Below the pieces are notes generated by a model that worked only from the letters and a program-made list of their open reading frames with translations, had not been told where the DNA came from and made no database searches. A DNA stretch of 64,000 nucleotides from Caprella mutica (Eukaryota > Arthropoda > Malacostraca > Amphipoda > Caprellidae): the NCBI GenBank assembly GCA_947561585.1, contig CANNZV010002566.1:28798-92797 (forward strand), written 5' to 3'. Positions 1-10,001 of this stretch are shown in pieces. Each line of letters starts with the position of its first letter. Position 1 is the first letter of the stretch. A program made the position numbers and the translations under genes.

Positions 1-745
1 AATAAATTGTTCAAAAATTGTTCAAATAAATTGTTCAAATAAATTGTTCAAAAATTGTTCAAATAAATTGTTCAAATAAATTGTTCAAATAAATTGTTCA
101 AATAAATTGTTCAAATAAATTGTTCAGAAAATTGTTCAAAAAATTGTTCAAAAAATTGTTCAAAAATTTGTTCAAATAAATTGTTCAAAAAATTGTTCAA
201 ATAAATTGTTCAAATAAATTGTTCAAAAATTGTTCAAATAAATTGTTCAAATAAATTGTTCAAATAAATTGTTCAAATAAATTGTTCAAAAATTGTTCAA
301 ATAAATTGTTCAAATAAATTGTTCAAAAATTGTTCAAATAAATTGTTCAAATAAATTGTTCAAATAAATTGTTCAAATAAATTGTTCAAATAAATTGTTC
401 AGAAAATTGTTCAAAAAATTGTTCAAAAAATTGTTCAAAAATTTGTTCAAATAAATTGTTCAAAAAATTGTTCAAATAAATTGTTCAAATAAATTGTTCA
501 AAAATTGTTCAAATAAATTGTTCAAATAAATTGTTCAAAAATTGTTCAAATAAATTGTTCAAATAAATTGTTCAAAAATTGTTCAAATAAATTGTTCAAA
601 TAAATTGTTCAAATAAATTGTTCAGAAAATTGTTCAAAAAATTGTTCAAAAAATTGTTCAAAAATTTGTTCAAAAAAATTGTTCAAAAAAATTGTCTTAA
701 AAATGGTTCAAAAAACTTGTTCAAAATATGGTTAAAAAAAATAGC
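1..745. repeat. 11-13 bp tandem array (ATTGTTCAAATAA type)
   Basis: Variants of 11, 12 and 13 bp around ATTGTTCAAA are interleaved. A distinctive block starting at CAGAAAATTG recurs at about 125, 400 and 623, so larger multi-unit blocks were copied as a whole. The array decays after about 690. It runs off the left edge of the window. Confidence 0.95.
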
Positions 746-759
746 TCAAAAAGTAATTG

Positions 760-968
760 AATAGAGTGCAAGAGGTAGGAAGACTAATTGCAGGTGCAGT
801 GGAAGACTACCTCCACTTCTTGGGCTATTCCGTGCAGTTTCAATGCGATAATCACTTACTGCAGTCTGTACGTTTGTGGGTGGGGCAAATTCCTCTGGAT
901 AACATGGGTGCATTTAAAAGAAGAAACAACTCCATCTTCAACACAGAAACCCTGTCGGAAAATTCACA
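760..968. other. non-repetitive island, function unknown
   Basis: About 200 bp of mixed-composition sequence between two repeats. An 86-codon frame crosses it, but it starts at TTG and runs into the Q repeat. I recognise no domain. It could be a fragment of an exon or simply unique spacer. Confidence 0.3.
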
Positions 969-1255
969 CAGTCTGTTATTGTCCATTACGGTAAATATTG
1001 ATGGTATTTTATCGTAAAATATCATAATAAAGACATTGTCCTCAGGATTATTGTAGGGAATGTCCGACGAAAGACAATAGACTGAAAATGTTTATGCTAA
1101 ATTTCTATTGTATTTCATTATCATTTATTGTTGTAGATAGATGATCTTTTTATCGTCGATTGTAATCACCAATAGAAAACAGACGATTGGTGATAATAAT
1201 CACCGATAGAAAACTGATGATAGGCGACTTTAGTTTCTCACCTGGGTTTGATTGT
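969..1255 (+). mobile_element. dispersed repeat Q, copy A
   Basis: Shares GTCTGTTATTGTCCATTACG, a TTTTATCGTAAAATATC block and a GTAGATAGATGATC block with copies near 14.65, 20.26, 37.5 and 54.48 kb. It ends in about two units of the CACCGATAG/GACGATTGGTG motif, then GGCGACTTTAG. Non-autonomous with no ORF. The inverted ATCGTCTGTT/AACAGACGAT motif suggests a MITE-like element, but the true ends are not resolved. Confidence 0.75.
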
Positions 1256-1413
1256 TTCGAGCAGACCAAAGTTTATTTCTTGTGTTTTCTCCAAAAAGGA
1301 AACACCCATAATTTGCGATATCGGGAGTACACGATTTTCGTGACTGGCTGCGCTATCTATCGGTTCGTTCTTATCTCGCTTCCTGATAATTGAGATTTCG
1401 TCTCGCAGACACA

Positions 1414-2011
1414 ACCATATGTGATATATGTATTGGTGATAGGCGTGTGTATGTACAGTCACAGAAAAGAGTACCTATGTGTGATATATGTATTGATGAT
1501 AGGCGTGTGTATGTACAGTCACAGAAAAGAGTACCTATGTGTGATATATGTATTGGTGGTAGGCATGTGTATGTACAGTCACAGAAAAGAGTACCTATGT
1601 GTGATATATGTATTGGTGGTAGGCATGTGTATGTACAGTCACAGAAAAGAGTACCTATGTGTGATATATGTATTGGTGGTAGGCATGTGTATGTACAGTC
1701 ACAGAAAAGAGTACCTATGTGTGATATATGTATTGGTGATAGGCGTGTGTATGTACAGTCACAGAAAAGAGTACCTATGTGTGATATATGTATTGGTGGT
1801 AGGCGTGTGTATGTACAGTCACAGAAAAGAGTACCTATGTGTGATATATGTATTGGTGGTAGGCGTGTGTATGTACAGTCACAGAAAAGAGTACCTATGT
1901 GTGATATATGTATTGGTGGTAGGCATGTGTATGTACAGTCACAGAAAAGAGTACCTATGTGTGATATATGTATTGGTGATAGGCATGTGTATGTACAGTC
2001 ACAGAAAAGAG
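1414..2011. repeat. 60-bp minisatellite, about 10 units
   Basis: Near-identical 60-bp units differ mainly at GGTGAT/GGTGGT and GGCGTG/GGCATG. Each unit contains TACAGTCACAGAAAAGAG, which matches the left end of the S elements at 10.0 and 62.4 kb. The 60-bp period leaves long frames open (208 and 216 codons); I regard these as non-coding. The BEL/Pao element interrupts the array at its right end. Confidence 0.95.
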
Positions 2012-2921
2012 ATTGAAAAAAATAAACACTGGTTTAGTTTTTTCCACTTATTTTATTATTATTCCTTTTGATTTAATTAAAATTTACTAAATTAATTTGA
2101 AAGAGTTGCTGGACGACCAAATTCATACGGCATAGCCTGATTCGGTCCTCCAGCAAAATACTAATGTCGTGCATCCAAGATTTTAATCATCAGATCAAAT
2201 TAGCCTGCACTACCAACAGCATTGAATTCTCGGCTCATGGGTTAACTCTCTCATCATCGTTCGCTACCAGGTCACCGGTAATCCATGTTTTTAAATCACT
2301 AGCTAGTAGCTACTATGAATGGAATTGCCTGATTGGCAAAATTGGAAGCCGTCTCATGGAGTATAATTGTGTATTGTTGTTCACTTCCACAATCTCGATC
2401 ACTACGAAGTTAATCAATTTATACAAACTCTTCACTGTGCATCACCATGTGGAAGTCTATTCTTAATCCAACTACAATTATAATGGAGTAAAATATACCC
2501 CGGGGTGGAGGAAGACGTGGAAGGACTGGAGGTCCAGGATGGAGGCCATGCCAACGAGGTGAAACTGTTATAAGGTAAGCCGTATGGACGATCGGTTTGT
2601 CTAGCAACCCTTTTATAAGCATTAGGATTTGAAGACTTAAAAATTAAAAACTAATTAACTCATCTACACTATAAATTCAAGTTTACTGAATTTAAATGAT
2701 TAAAATAAATTAAACTAAAATTAGATATAAAATATACTTAAATAAATTAGAATGATTTGTAAAATTACTACTTTTATTTTGGTTGATTCGAGGTTAGTAA
2801 TTGCAAGTAGAACTAACCTTGATAACCGATTGAGTAATTTTTTTCTACTGATTAATTGGGTGGAACTTCGAACCAGTGATTTGTTCCGAAATCTGACTAA
2901 ATTTACCCAATCTCTTTATAG
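2012..2921 (+). repeat. 5' LTR of BEL/Pao element
   Basis: Matches the 3' LTR at a constant offset of 7031 with no indel or substitution that I could see. The shared block is 2010-2921. The canonical TG start is probably at 2014. The end reads CTCTTTATAG rather than the usual CA, so exact termini are uncertain by a few bases. An AATAAA lies at 2021. A consensus-like splice donor AAGGTAAG lies near 2572. The short frames inside (100, 67 and 93 codons) have no recognisable product. Confidence 0.93.
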
Positions 2922-3390
2922 ATCAGATGGAGCAGTGAAGAGTGGGGGTTTGGAGATGGAGTGTCCGTTTTTCCCATCACCAGAAGAGGAGAGGATTCGG
3001 CGGCGGCACATTCTGGAGAAACTTTTATTATAAAGTCCCTTGTACTTAGAATGTTAAACCCTGTCGATCACTTGAATCTTTTTTCCTGTTAAAGACCTCT
3101 AGCCTCTTACCTGATCTAGATTATAAAATGTACCTAAACTGAATTTTGCTGTTACAATAAATTGAGAAACTAATTTGTCTTAAATTTATATAGCATCAAT
3201 TTTTTTCTATTCCTTAAAATTAATTTTTCTTCGCTTGGTCCTTCGAACTATCGTCTAATTTTCCTAAAGTGTCTCCTGAATGTGCCTCCGTGATTCCTCT
3301 CGTCGCCTCCAATCAATCTGCCCCGTTGATTCATTATTGAGATATAATTGATAACTTTTATTTTGTGTTTTTGCATAATTTCCTTTCCAG
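2575..3390 (+). other. candidate leader intron of the retrotransposon
   Basis: AG/GTAAGC in the LTR (GT at 2575) matches a 5' splice site. TTTCCTTTCCAG/G just before gag (AG at 3389-3390) matches a 3' splice site with a pyrimidine tract. Joining them would place the cap-proximal leader about 48 bases before the gag ATG. Inference only; such motifs also occur by chance. Confidence 0.2.
2928..2945 (+). other. candidate primer binding site
   Basis: TGGAGCAGTGAAGAGTGG begins 6 bases after the LTR and starts with the TGG expected opposite a tRNA CCA end. I did not identify the tRNA. The position is right but the match is untested. Confidence 0.3.
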
Positions 3391-3438
3391 GATTTTCTTT
3401 TGTGTATCTTGATCAAATATTTGAGTATATAATACATT

Positions 3439-6400
3439 ATGTCTAAAGACGAGAAAGAAAGAGCTTCGTACAGACGACACGTTAATAAATTAATGTCAGA
3501 ACTATCTGATAATATGGAAGAGAGGTCTAAAGCTGAACTGAAGGCTGACCATGATACACTCTTTGATTTAGCTGAAAAAATAAAAGCTCTCGATGAGAAA
3601 CTTCTTGCAAAGCAGCGCAACACTGAAACTGCCGAGATGAAGGACATTGAGGAACACGAAGATGAGTGCGACACTTTCTCAAAGAAGATTAAGGTTTGCA
3701 TGAATCTAATTAATATTCAGTGTTCCTCTAATAACGATAATCCTGAATTCAATGGCGCACGAAGTCGCATCAAATTACCTGAAATTACTCTTCCTAAATT
3801 TTGGGCTGACTCAACCCTAGATAAGATGACTTGTCGAGCATTTTTCGAATCTTTTGAACATCTGATTTCACAATATAATCTAAATGAACTTGAATCCTAT
3901 AATTTGCTAGATAAACAATGCGAAGGTAGAGCTAAAGCTATGATATCTTCACTTAATGTAGTCAATCAAACTTACAATAAGGCTAAAGAAATTTTGATTA
4001 AAGCTTTTGCTGAAGAAACTCCACAGAAATTTACCGTAATCAAACAAATAATTGATCTTAACTTTGTGTGGGGCGTGGATGATCCATTCTTGTATTACGC
4101 AGAATTCAAAAAGCTAGTTGATTCAGTTAGAGATTTGAACATCACTTTGAATGAATTTTTGCTCTATTTTATATGGAATGGTTTGCCATCTAAATTTCAA
4201 GATTTAATTGTTTCTATTACGAATAAGGCTTACCCTAATTTGACTGAATTGACCGATAGATTTTTGGAGGCTAGTAATAGGTATGCATCACATATGCCTG
4301 ATAAACCTATGAAATCCCAAGTTAGTATTGCTGCTACAAGTCAAGTAGCGGGTAAGGTTAAATGCATACTTTGTTTCGACACGACTCATTCTATTCCTAA
4401 ATGTACTAAGTATGTGACTGCTCAAAATAAATTAGACAAGTTATTAGAATTGAAATTGTGCACTAAATGTTTAACTGGTGGTCATGATTATAAAAATTGT
4501 AGCTTTGTGCCGTCTGGTAAATGTTATAAATGTAAATCTAAACATTGGAGTTTCCTTTGTTCTGGCAGTATGGGGAGTAGTAGGTCAAAGGATTCCGATC
4601 GTAAACCCGCAACTAAGAAACGAGAGTCTGTATCAGTTAGTGTTAGTTCAATTTCTGGCCAGTTAAATATTACTGATTCGCTCTTACCTTTGTTGTCTGT
4701 TGTACCTAATGTCCCAGGTAAAAATAATATTACTGTTGATACAATAATGGACATGGGAAGTCAAAATAGCTTCATTACTACTGATTTGGCAGATAAACTT
4801 AAATTGATGATTGTAAATAAAAACATATCTCTTCAAATTAAGGGAATAAATTCTACTCAGAGAATTATTACCAAGTCTGTTAAATTTCCCTTCGTTATTG
4901 GTGACTCGCAGTATGAAGTTATATGCATATGCATTCCTAGAATAAATATAACTTTTAAAACTCCTGCCTTAGGAAAATTACTAACTTGTTTGAATAACGA
5001 GGGAATTACCTTAGCTTTTGATAGATTTGCATTTAATACAAATATTGAGGAAATATCCAGTCTGGATTTCCTATTAGGTGCAAGAGATTGGCATATAGTT
5101 GCTGATATGCAGATAGGTACTGTTGGAAACCCAAATATGCAAAGTACCTATTATAAGACTAATGTAGGTACTGTACTTGTTGGGTCAATTAGGGATTGGC
5201 TTTCTAATTATTCAGAGTTAGTTGATATCCTGCAAACTACTAGTATTAACGTAAATGTTCAGGATGTTATTGATGAATTTGCAGATTGTGATCAGAATTT
5301 CGAAGATGTTATATCCTACGATAATCTAGTAACTATAGCTGACGATAATGAATTGGAATCAATTTGCAATAAATTTTTATCTGTAGAACATATTAACGAG
5401 ACTGATGAAAATTTGATGACTGAGCTTGAACTGAATAAGTTCATCTATGATAATTCTTACAAAGATAACTCAGGTATGCATATTATGGCAATTCCATGGA
5501 TTAGCAGAAATAAGCAGTGCTTGAGTAAAAATGAGCATTTAGCATTAAAAGTCATGGAAAATGTCGTTAAAAAATATAAGAATACTGATATTTTAACTAG
5601 AATAGATGAGGTATTTCAATCTCAAATTAATCAGGGAATGATAGAGAAGGTGAATAACTTTGTTAAATTTAAAGAAAATAATCCTGATTTTTCATTTTTG
5701 AGTCATTTCCCCGTGGTAAAAGAAGATAGAGCTACTTCTAAAGTACGTGTAGTTTACATGGCTAACTTGGCAGAAAAAAGAAAAAATGCAGCTAGGTCCT
5801 TAAATCAGTGTATTCATCCAGGATTTAATAAGACTCCAAAAATTGCAGACGCATTAATGAATTTAAAGTTCGACCAGACTATTTTGACATTTGATATTTC
5901 CAAAGCGTATCACAGGTTGGGAATGTCGCATGAGAATTCTGCTCACTTTTTGTTTTACTGGTGTGAGAATGCAACTGAGGGAAATTACACCCCAGTGGTG
6001 TATAAGTGTAACCGCATAGTCTTTGGTATGAATGTCTCTCCTTACTTGCTTCATTGTTGTTTGAGTAAGATATTGATTATGGATGAAGAGCACGATATTA
6101 AATTGAAAGATTTAAAAACTAGATTATTTAGTGGAAGTTACGTAGATAATTTCAGTGTTGGCTGCAATTCACTTGATGAATTGCATTACTCTCATGACTT
6201 AGCAGTGCAAATATTCAATGATAATGGATTTCCTTTACAGCAATTTGTGTGTAATGATAACAATTTTCAGGATCTATTGGATGTTAGACAAGATTGTGAA
6301 ACTGATATGGAAGTCAAATTGTTAGGCATGAAATGGAACAGAGTAAACGACACAATTAGTTCCACTAGATTTTCATTAGATGTTAATGCTGAAACTAAAC

Positions 6401-7872
6401 GACAGATTATTAGCACATTAAAAACAGCATTTGATTTGCAGAATTCTAATATTCCGATTCTAAATAGAAGTAAAGTATTCCTACAGGAGTTGCAGAAGGA
6501 TGTAAAGAGCAAGTGGGACGCTAAGCTTCCTCAAGCTAAACTGCACGAATGGAAGAACATAGCCAAACAAGCCAATGAATACGAACCCCCAGCTATCCCA
6601 AGGTGCATTGGAACGCGTGAGTCGAAGTATAGTCTTATAGCGCTAAGTGATGCCAGTAAAGATTTTATTGGTACAGTCATTTACATTAAGAATGAAAGTA
6701 ATAATACTTTACATTATTTGATATCTCACAATAAAATTCTAGACGACTCTATGCGAATTCGAACTATGCCTGTTCTCGAGTTATGTGCCTTGGAATATGC
6801 TACAGCTAAAGTTCGGGATATTTACTGTTCTTTGGTGTCTGGCAATAAGCATATATGCAATACTTATGTTCTTACCGATTCTAATATTGCTTTGAGTTGG
6901 GTAGCAAAACATGAAATTGAGCAATCAAAAGCGCAAAAAAGAAGCGTGTTTATCAATAATAGAATTGTTAAAGTTGTTAAAAATTCAAATGATTGCAAGG
7001 TAGTTAAATTCAGTCATATTGGTACAGACTTAAATACTGCTGATTTGGTTACCAGATTAATTTCTCCAAATAAATTCGGTAAGAGTAACTTCATTTGTGG
7101 TCCAGATATATTTAAATGCGAGCAGTTTCAGGATAATTTTGACTGGCTTGTAATTCCTAATCAAAGCTTGAATAACGATGAACTTCCGACGTTTTCGGTT
7201 GCTGCTGTTGGCATAGAAAACGATAGCATTGGCGGGGAAACTGTTCTGGATCTGAGTAGATTTTCATCTCTTGCTAAAGCGGTCAGAGTACTTACCAAAG
7301 TCAAATTATTTGTCTATAGACTTAAACGTAAGATTAACTTAAAGTGTGATGAGAGATCTGTATTTGATCGCGACAAAAGTATTCAGCAGTTGTTGAAATC
7401 AGATCAAAGAAGTTGCTTTGGAGATATTTTTAATTTCTTGGAATCTAAAGATAAATTTAAAAGTAAAATACCACCCATGGTATCTCGAATGAATGTTGTA
7501 TTGGATAGTGACGGTCTGTTAAGGGTTAAAAGTAAGTTTAATAACTTGAAGATTACCTCTGCCACCAAACATCCAATACTTTTGAGTAAAGAAAGTGACT
7601 TCACTAGATTAATTGTTTTGGATTATCATGGTAAATATAATCATTGCGGTAAATACTTTCTAATTCACCAATTGAAAACTAAATACTTCATTTGTAAGCC
7701 ATTTTCAGCTGTTAAGAATATCCTTAAGCATTGCTATCATTGCAAGAGATTCAATTCCCGTACTGTGAAAACTAATGCAAATGACTATAAATCTTGGAAT
7801 GTTGAGCCCGGTAAACGAATATTTTCTACGTGTTTCATAGATTGTTTCGGCCCTTTAATCTTGGCGGAGTGA
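3439..7872 (+). CDS. gag-pol: BEL/Pao Gag-Pol polyprotein, first frame
   Basis: A 1477-residue polyprotein starting at ATG. Residues 1-100 are charged. About 115-290 resembles the DUF1759 Gag region. Three CCHC knuckles lie at 309-322, 341-354 (both CX2CX4HX4C) and 362-374 (CX2CX3HX4C). The aspartic protease motif is D438-M-G, where families usually have D-S/T-G, with a later FLLGARD at 544-550. The RT domain, about 740-960, has catalytic D819 in FDISKAY and YVDN at 901-904 where YVDD is usual. RNase H acidic residues are D1071, E1114, D1147 and D1202. The integrase zinc finger is H1397, H1402, C1432, C1435. The frame stops soon after the first integrase-core aspartate, D1468, so the integrase is incomplete without a -1 shift. 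It copies the element RNA and integrates the cDNA in the host nucleus. Confidence 0.94.
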   Translation: MSKDEKERASYRRHVNKLMSELSDNMEERSKAELKADHDTLFDLAEKIKALDEKLLAKQRNTETAEMKDIEEHEDECDTFSKKIKVCMNLINIQCSSNNDNPEFNGARSRIKLPEITLPKFWADSTLDKMTCRAFFESFEHLISQYNLNELESYNLLDKQCEGRAKAMISSLNVVNQTYNKAKEILIKAFAEETPQKFTVIKQIIDLNFVWGVDDPFLYYAEFKKLVDSVRDLNITLNEFLLYFIWNGLPSKFQDLIVSITNKAYPNLTELTDRFLEASNRYASHMPDKPMKSQVSIAATSQVAGKVKCILCFDTTHSIPKCTKYVTAQNKLDKLLELKLCTKCLTGGHDYKNCSFVPSGKCYKCKSKHWSFLCSGSMGSSRSKDSDRKPATKKRESVSVSVSSISGQLNITDSLLPLLSVVPNVPGKNNITVDTIMDMGSQNSFITTDLADKLKLMIVNKNISLQIKGINSTQRIITKSVKFPFVIGDSQYEVICICIPRINITFKTPALGKLLTCLNNEGITLAFDRFAFNTNIEEISSLDFLLGARDWHIVADMQIGTVGNPNMQSTYYKTNVGTVLVGSIRDWLSNYSELVDILQTTSINVNVQDVIDEFADCDQNFEDVISYDNLVTIADDNELESICNKFLSVEHINETDENLMTELELNKFIYDNSYKDNSGMHIMAIPWISRNKQCLSKNEHLALKVMENVVKKYKNTDILTRIDEVFQSQINQGMIEKVNNFVKFKENNPDFSFLSHFPVVKEDRATSKVRVVYMANLAEKRKNAARSLNQCIHPGFNKTPKIADALMNLKFDQTILTFDISKAYHRLGMSHENSAHFLFYWCENATEGNYTPVVYKCNRIVFGMNVSPYLLHCCLSKILIMDEEHDIKLKDLKTRLFSGSYVDNFSVGCNSLDELHYSHDLAVQIFNDNGFPLQQFVCNDNNFQDLLDVRQDCETDMEVKLLGMKWNRVNDTISSTRFSLDVNAETKRQIISTLKTAFDLQNSNIPILNRSKVFLQELQKDVKSKWDAKLPQAKLHEWKNIAKQANEYEPPAIPRCIGTRESKYSLIALSDASKDFIGTVIYIKNESNNTLHYLISHNKILDDSMRIRTMPVLELCALEYATAKVRDIYCSLVSGNKHICNTYVLTDSNIALSWVAKHEIEQSKAQKRSVFINNRIVKVVKNSNDCKVVKFSHIGTDLNTADLVTRLISPNKFGKSNFICGPDIFKCEQFQDNFDWLVIPNQSLNNDELPTFSVAAVGIENDSIGGETVLDLSRFSSLAKAVRVLTKVKLFVYRLKRKINLKCDERSVFDRDKSIQQLLKSDQRSCFGDIFNFLESKDKFKSKIPPMVSRMNVVLDSDGLLRVKSKFNNLKITSATKHPILLSKESDFTRLIVLDYHGKYNHCGKYFLIHQLKTKYFICKPFSAVKNILKHCYHCKRFNSRTVKTNANDYKSWNVEPGKRIFSTCFIDCFGPLILAE

Positions 7873-8879
7873 AAACTAAAGTCTACGGGGTTGTTTTCAA
7901 ATGTATATGGAGTAAAACTATAAACGTTGAAGTAGTTACTAGTTTGTCAACAGAGCATTTCATTATAGCTTTTCAGAATCATATATACGCATATGGGTTA
8001 CCGGAGCGTGTTATATCAGATGAAGGGTCAAATTTCACTTCAGCTTTCAGTCAGTTTGACAGATTTTTTAATTCAGTAGAGGTTAAATCTTATCTTGATG
8101 AATACGGAATAGAAATTTGTAATTTTGAACAATATCCACCGGGATCATTAAATAGAGGTATTGGTGGAATGATCGAAAACTCAGTTAGTTTAATGAAGCG
8201 ATTGGTGCAAGGTGCAATTAGGAGTAATACTATAGAATTCATGAAGTTTTGTAATGTAATCAATCAGTGTGTTTCATTTGCCAATAAACGACCTATAACT
8301 GGAATTGCTTCTTTAAGAGACTCTAACTCTGATATCGGATTGGTATTAACACCGGAAACACTGAAATTTGGGTACGAGTTGCCTGTATTTGAAGTAACTC
8401 GATGTTATGAAGCTAATTCAGTGACAGATTGTAGTACCAATGAAGAGATGCATAAGTTAATCAGCGTAAAAAGTAGAATTAGGGAATTTTACGCTTCTGA
8501 ATTTTTGTACGGTCTGATAGATCAAGCCACTAAAACAAAAGGTAAATTCATTCCGGTGGCTCATCAAAACCTTGAAATAGGGGATATCGTGCTGATAAAG
8601 GATGAGTTTGTGAAACCTGCTAACTATCAGTTAGGCAAAGTACTTAAAGTTACTGTGAACTCTATAGAAGAGACAACTAAAGTACAGCTGCTTAAGGGTA
8701 ACAAATCTGTTGTCAACAGAGACATATCTTCTGTTATACTGTTTGTGAGGGGTAAAATAGATGGAAACCCGCGTGAGTTAGCGTCACCAGTCGATGGCCA
8801 GAGAAAGTTACGACCCAAAAGAGAAGCTGCAGTTCATTGTAATGAACGTAATAGAAAACTGCTCAATAGCACAGAATAA
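7830..8879 (+). CDS. pol: BEL/Pao integrase core and C-terminal domain, second frame
   Basis: An open frame one base back from gag-pol, overlapping its end. It has no ATG at its beginning, so it is probably entered by a -1 shift at 7857 or was separated by a mutation. It carries the remaining integrase catalytic residues, D64 in VISDEGSNF and E116 in GGMIEN, completing the DDE set whose first aspartate is in the upstream frame. Residues about 225-310 resemble the DUF5641 C-terminal domain of Pao integrases (GDIVLIKDE, then LGKVLKV). Both parts match one domain without a visible gap. The rest of the frame is intact, which argues against long decay. It ends 163 bases before the 3' LTR, and no envelope gene follows. 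Confidence 0.9.
   Translation: MFHRLFRPFNLGGVKTKVYGVVFKCIWSKTINVEVVTSLSTEHFIIAFQNHIYAYGLPERVISDEGSNFTSAFSQFDRFFNSVEVKSYLDEYGIEICNFEQYPPGSLNRGIGGMIENSVSLMKRLVQGAIRSNTIEFMKFCNVINQCVSFANKRPITGIASLRDSNSDIGLVLTPETLKFGYELPVFEVTRCYEANSVTDCSTNEEMHKLISVKSRIREFYASEFLYGLIDQATKTKGKFIPVAHQNLEIGDIVLIKDEFVKPANYQLGKVLKVTVNSIEETTKVQLLKGNKSVVNRDISSVILFVRGKIDGNPRELASPVDGQRKLRPKREAAVHCNERNRKLLNSTE
7851..7857 (+). promoter_or_regulatory. candidate -1 frameshift heptamer CCCTTTA
   Basis: In the gag-pol frame this reads C CCT TTA, a perfect X XXY YYZ slippery site 13 bases before the TGA stop at 7870. Slipping back one base enters the downstream integrase frame directly. A weak 7-bp stem (7870-7876 with 7893-7899) lies 12 bases downstream. 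A one-base deletion in the same C, T or A run would give the same frames, so programmed shifting is not proven. Confidence 0.4.
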
Positions 8880-9027
8880 CTTGTTGCTATTGAGTAACTT
8901 TGTAAACAATGTAAATAAAATGTTTAATTGAGTTTATTTGTTCCTTGTTCGTAGAATAGTACTGTATTTATGTTTTCAAACTGAATTGTTTATGTTGTTA
9001 ATATGAATATAAATTATGATTTTACTA

Positions 9028-9042
9028 TTTTGGGGGGGTCAG
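9028..9042 (+). other. candidate polypurine tract
   Basis: A run of seven G (9032-9038) followed by TCAG lies immediately before the 3' LTR, where plus-strand priming is expected. It is short and flanked by T rather than a long purine run. Confidence 0.5.
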
Positions 9043-9952
9043 ATTGAAAAAAATAAACACTGGTTTAGTTTTTTCCACTTATTTTATTATTATTCCTTTT
9101 GATTTAATTAAAATTTACTAAATTAATTTGAAAGAGTTGCTGGACGACCAAATTCATACGGCATAGCCTGATTCGGTCCTCCAGCAAAATACTAATGTCG
9201 TGCATCCAAGATTTTAATCATCAGATCAAATTAGCCTGCACTACCAACAGCATTGAATTCTCGGCTCATGGGTTAACTCTCTCATCATCGTTCGCTACCA
9301 GGTCACCGGTAATCCATGTTTTTAAATCACTAGCTAGTAGCTACTATGAATGGAATTGCCTGATTGGCAAAATTGGAAGCCGTCTCATGGAGTATAATTG
9401 TGTATTGTTGTTCACTTCCACAATCTCGATCACTACGAAGTTAATCAATTTATACAAACTCTTCACTGTGCATCACCATGTGGAAGTCTATTCTTAATCC
9501 AACTACAATTATAATGGAGTAAAATATACCCCGGGGTGGAGGAAGACGTGGAAGGACTGGAGGTCCAGGATGGAGGCCATGCCAACGAGGTGAAACTGTT
9601 ATAAGGTAAGCCGTATGGACGATCGGTTTGTCTAGCAACCCTTTTATAAGCATTAGGATTTGAAGACTTAAAAATTAAAAACTAATTAACTCATCTACAC
9701 TATAAATTCAAGTTTACTGAATTTAAATGATTAAAATAAATTAAACTAAAATTAGATATAAAATATACTTAAATAAATTAGAATGATTTGTAAAATTACT
9801 ACTTTTATTTTGGTTGATTCGAGGTTAGTAATTGCAAGTAGAACTAACCTTGATAACCGATTGAGTAATTTTTTTCTACTGATTAATTGGGTGGAACTTC
9901 GAACCAGTGATTTGTTCCGAAATCTGACTAAATTTACCCAATCTCTTTATAG
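9043..9952 (+). repeat. 3' LTR of BEL/Pao element
   Basis: Same length and, as far as I could read, the same sequence as the 5' LTR. The sequence after it, TACCTATGTGTGATATATG, is the continuation of the interrupted 60-bp minisatellite. Confidence 0.93.
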
Positions 9953-10001
9953 TACCTATGTGTGATATATGTATTGGTGGTAGGCGTGTGTACTGTGTAC
10001 A
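9953..10001. repeat. last, interrupted unit of the 60-bp minisatellite
   Basis: Begins exactly where the left part of the array stops at 2011. It leads straight into the left end of S copy a, so the array was originally continuous with that element. Confidence 0.85.

Larger units (their letters stand above)
2012..9952 (+). mobile_element. BEL/Pao LTR retrotransposon, full length
   Basis: The element has LTR, leader, gag-pol, integrase-completing frame, short 3' leader with a G run, then LTR. The protein order Gag (DUF1759-like, three CCHC knuckles), aspartic protease, reverse transcriptase, RNase H, integrase (H2C2, DDE core, DUF5641-like tail) is that of BEL/Pao. No envelope frame is seen. 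The apparently identical LTRs and long open frames indicate a recent insertion. It sits inside the 60-bp minisatellite: CACAGAAAAGAG is on its left and TACCTATGTGTG on its right, which together rebuild an intact unit. Confidence 0.95.

Noticed and set aside
757..1017. 86-codon frame
   Set aside because: TTG start, runs from unique DNA into repeat Q. No recognisable product.
1390..2071. 208- and 216-codon frames
   Set aside because: They read through the 60-bp minisatellite in two frames. No sign of a real start or unique domain.
2164..2466. 100-codon frame in the LTR, repeated at 9195
   Set aside because: Duplicate because the LTRs are identical. Starts at TTG/GTG-type codons, no domain; LTRs rarely code.
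3264..3701. 145-codon minus frame over the gag start
   Set aside because: Shadow of gag-pol on the opposite strand, without recognisable features.
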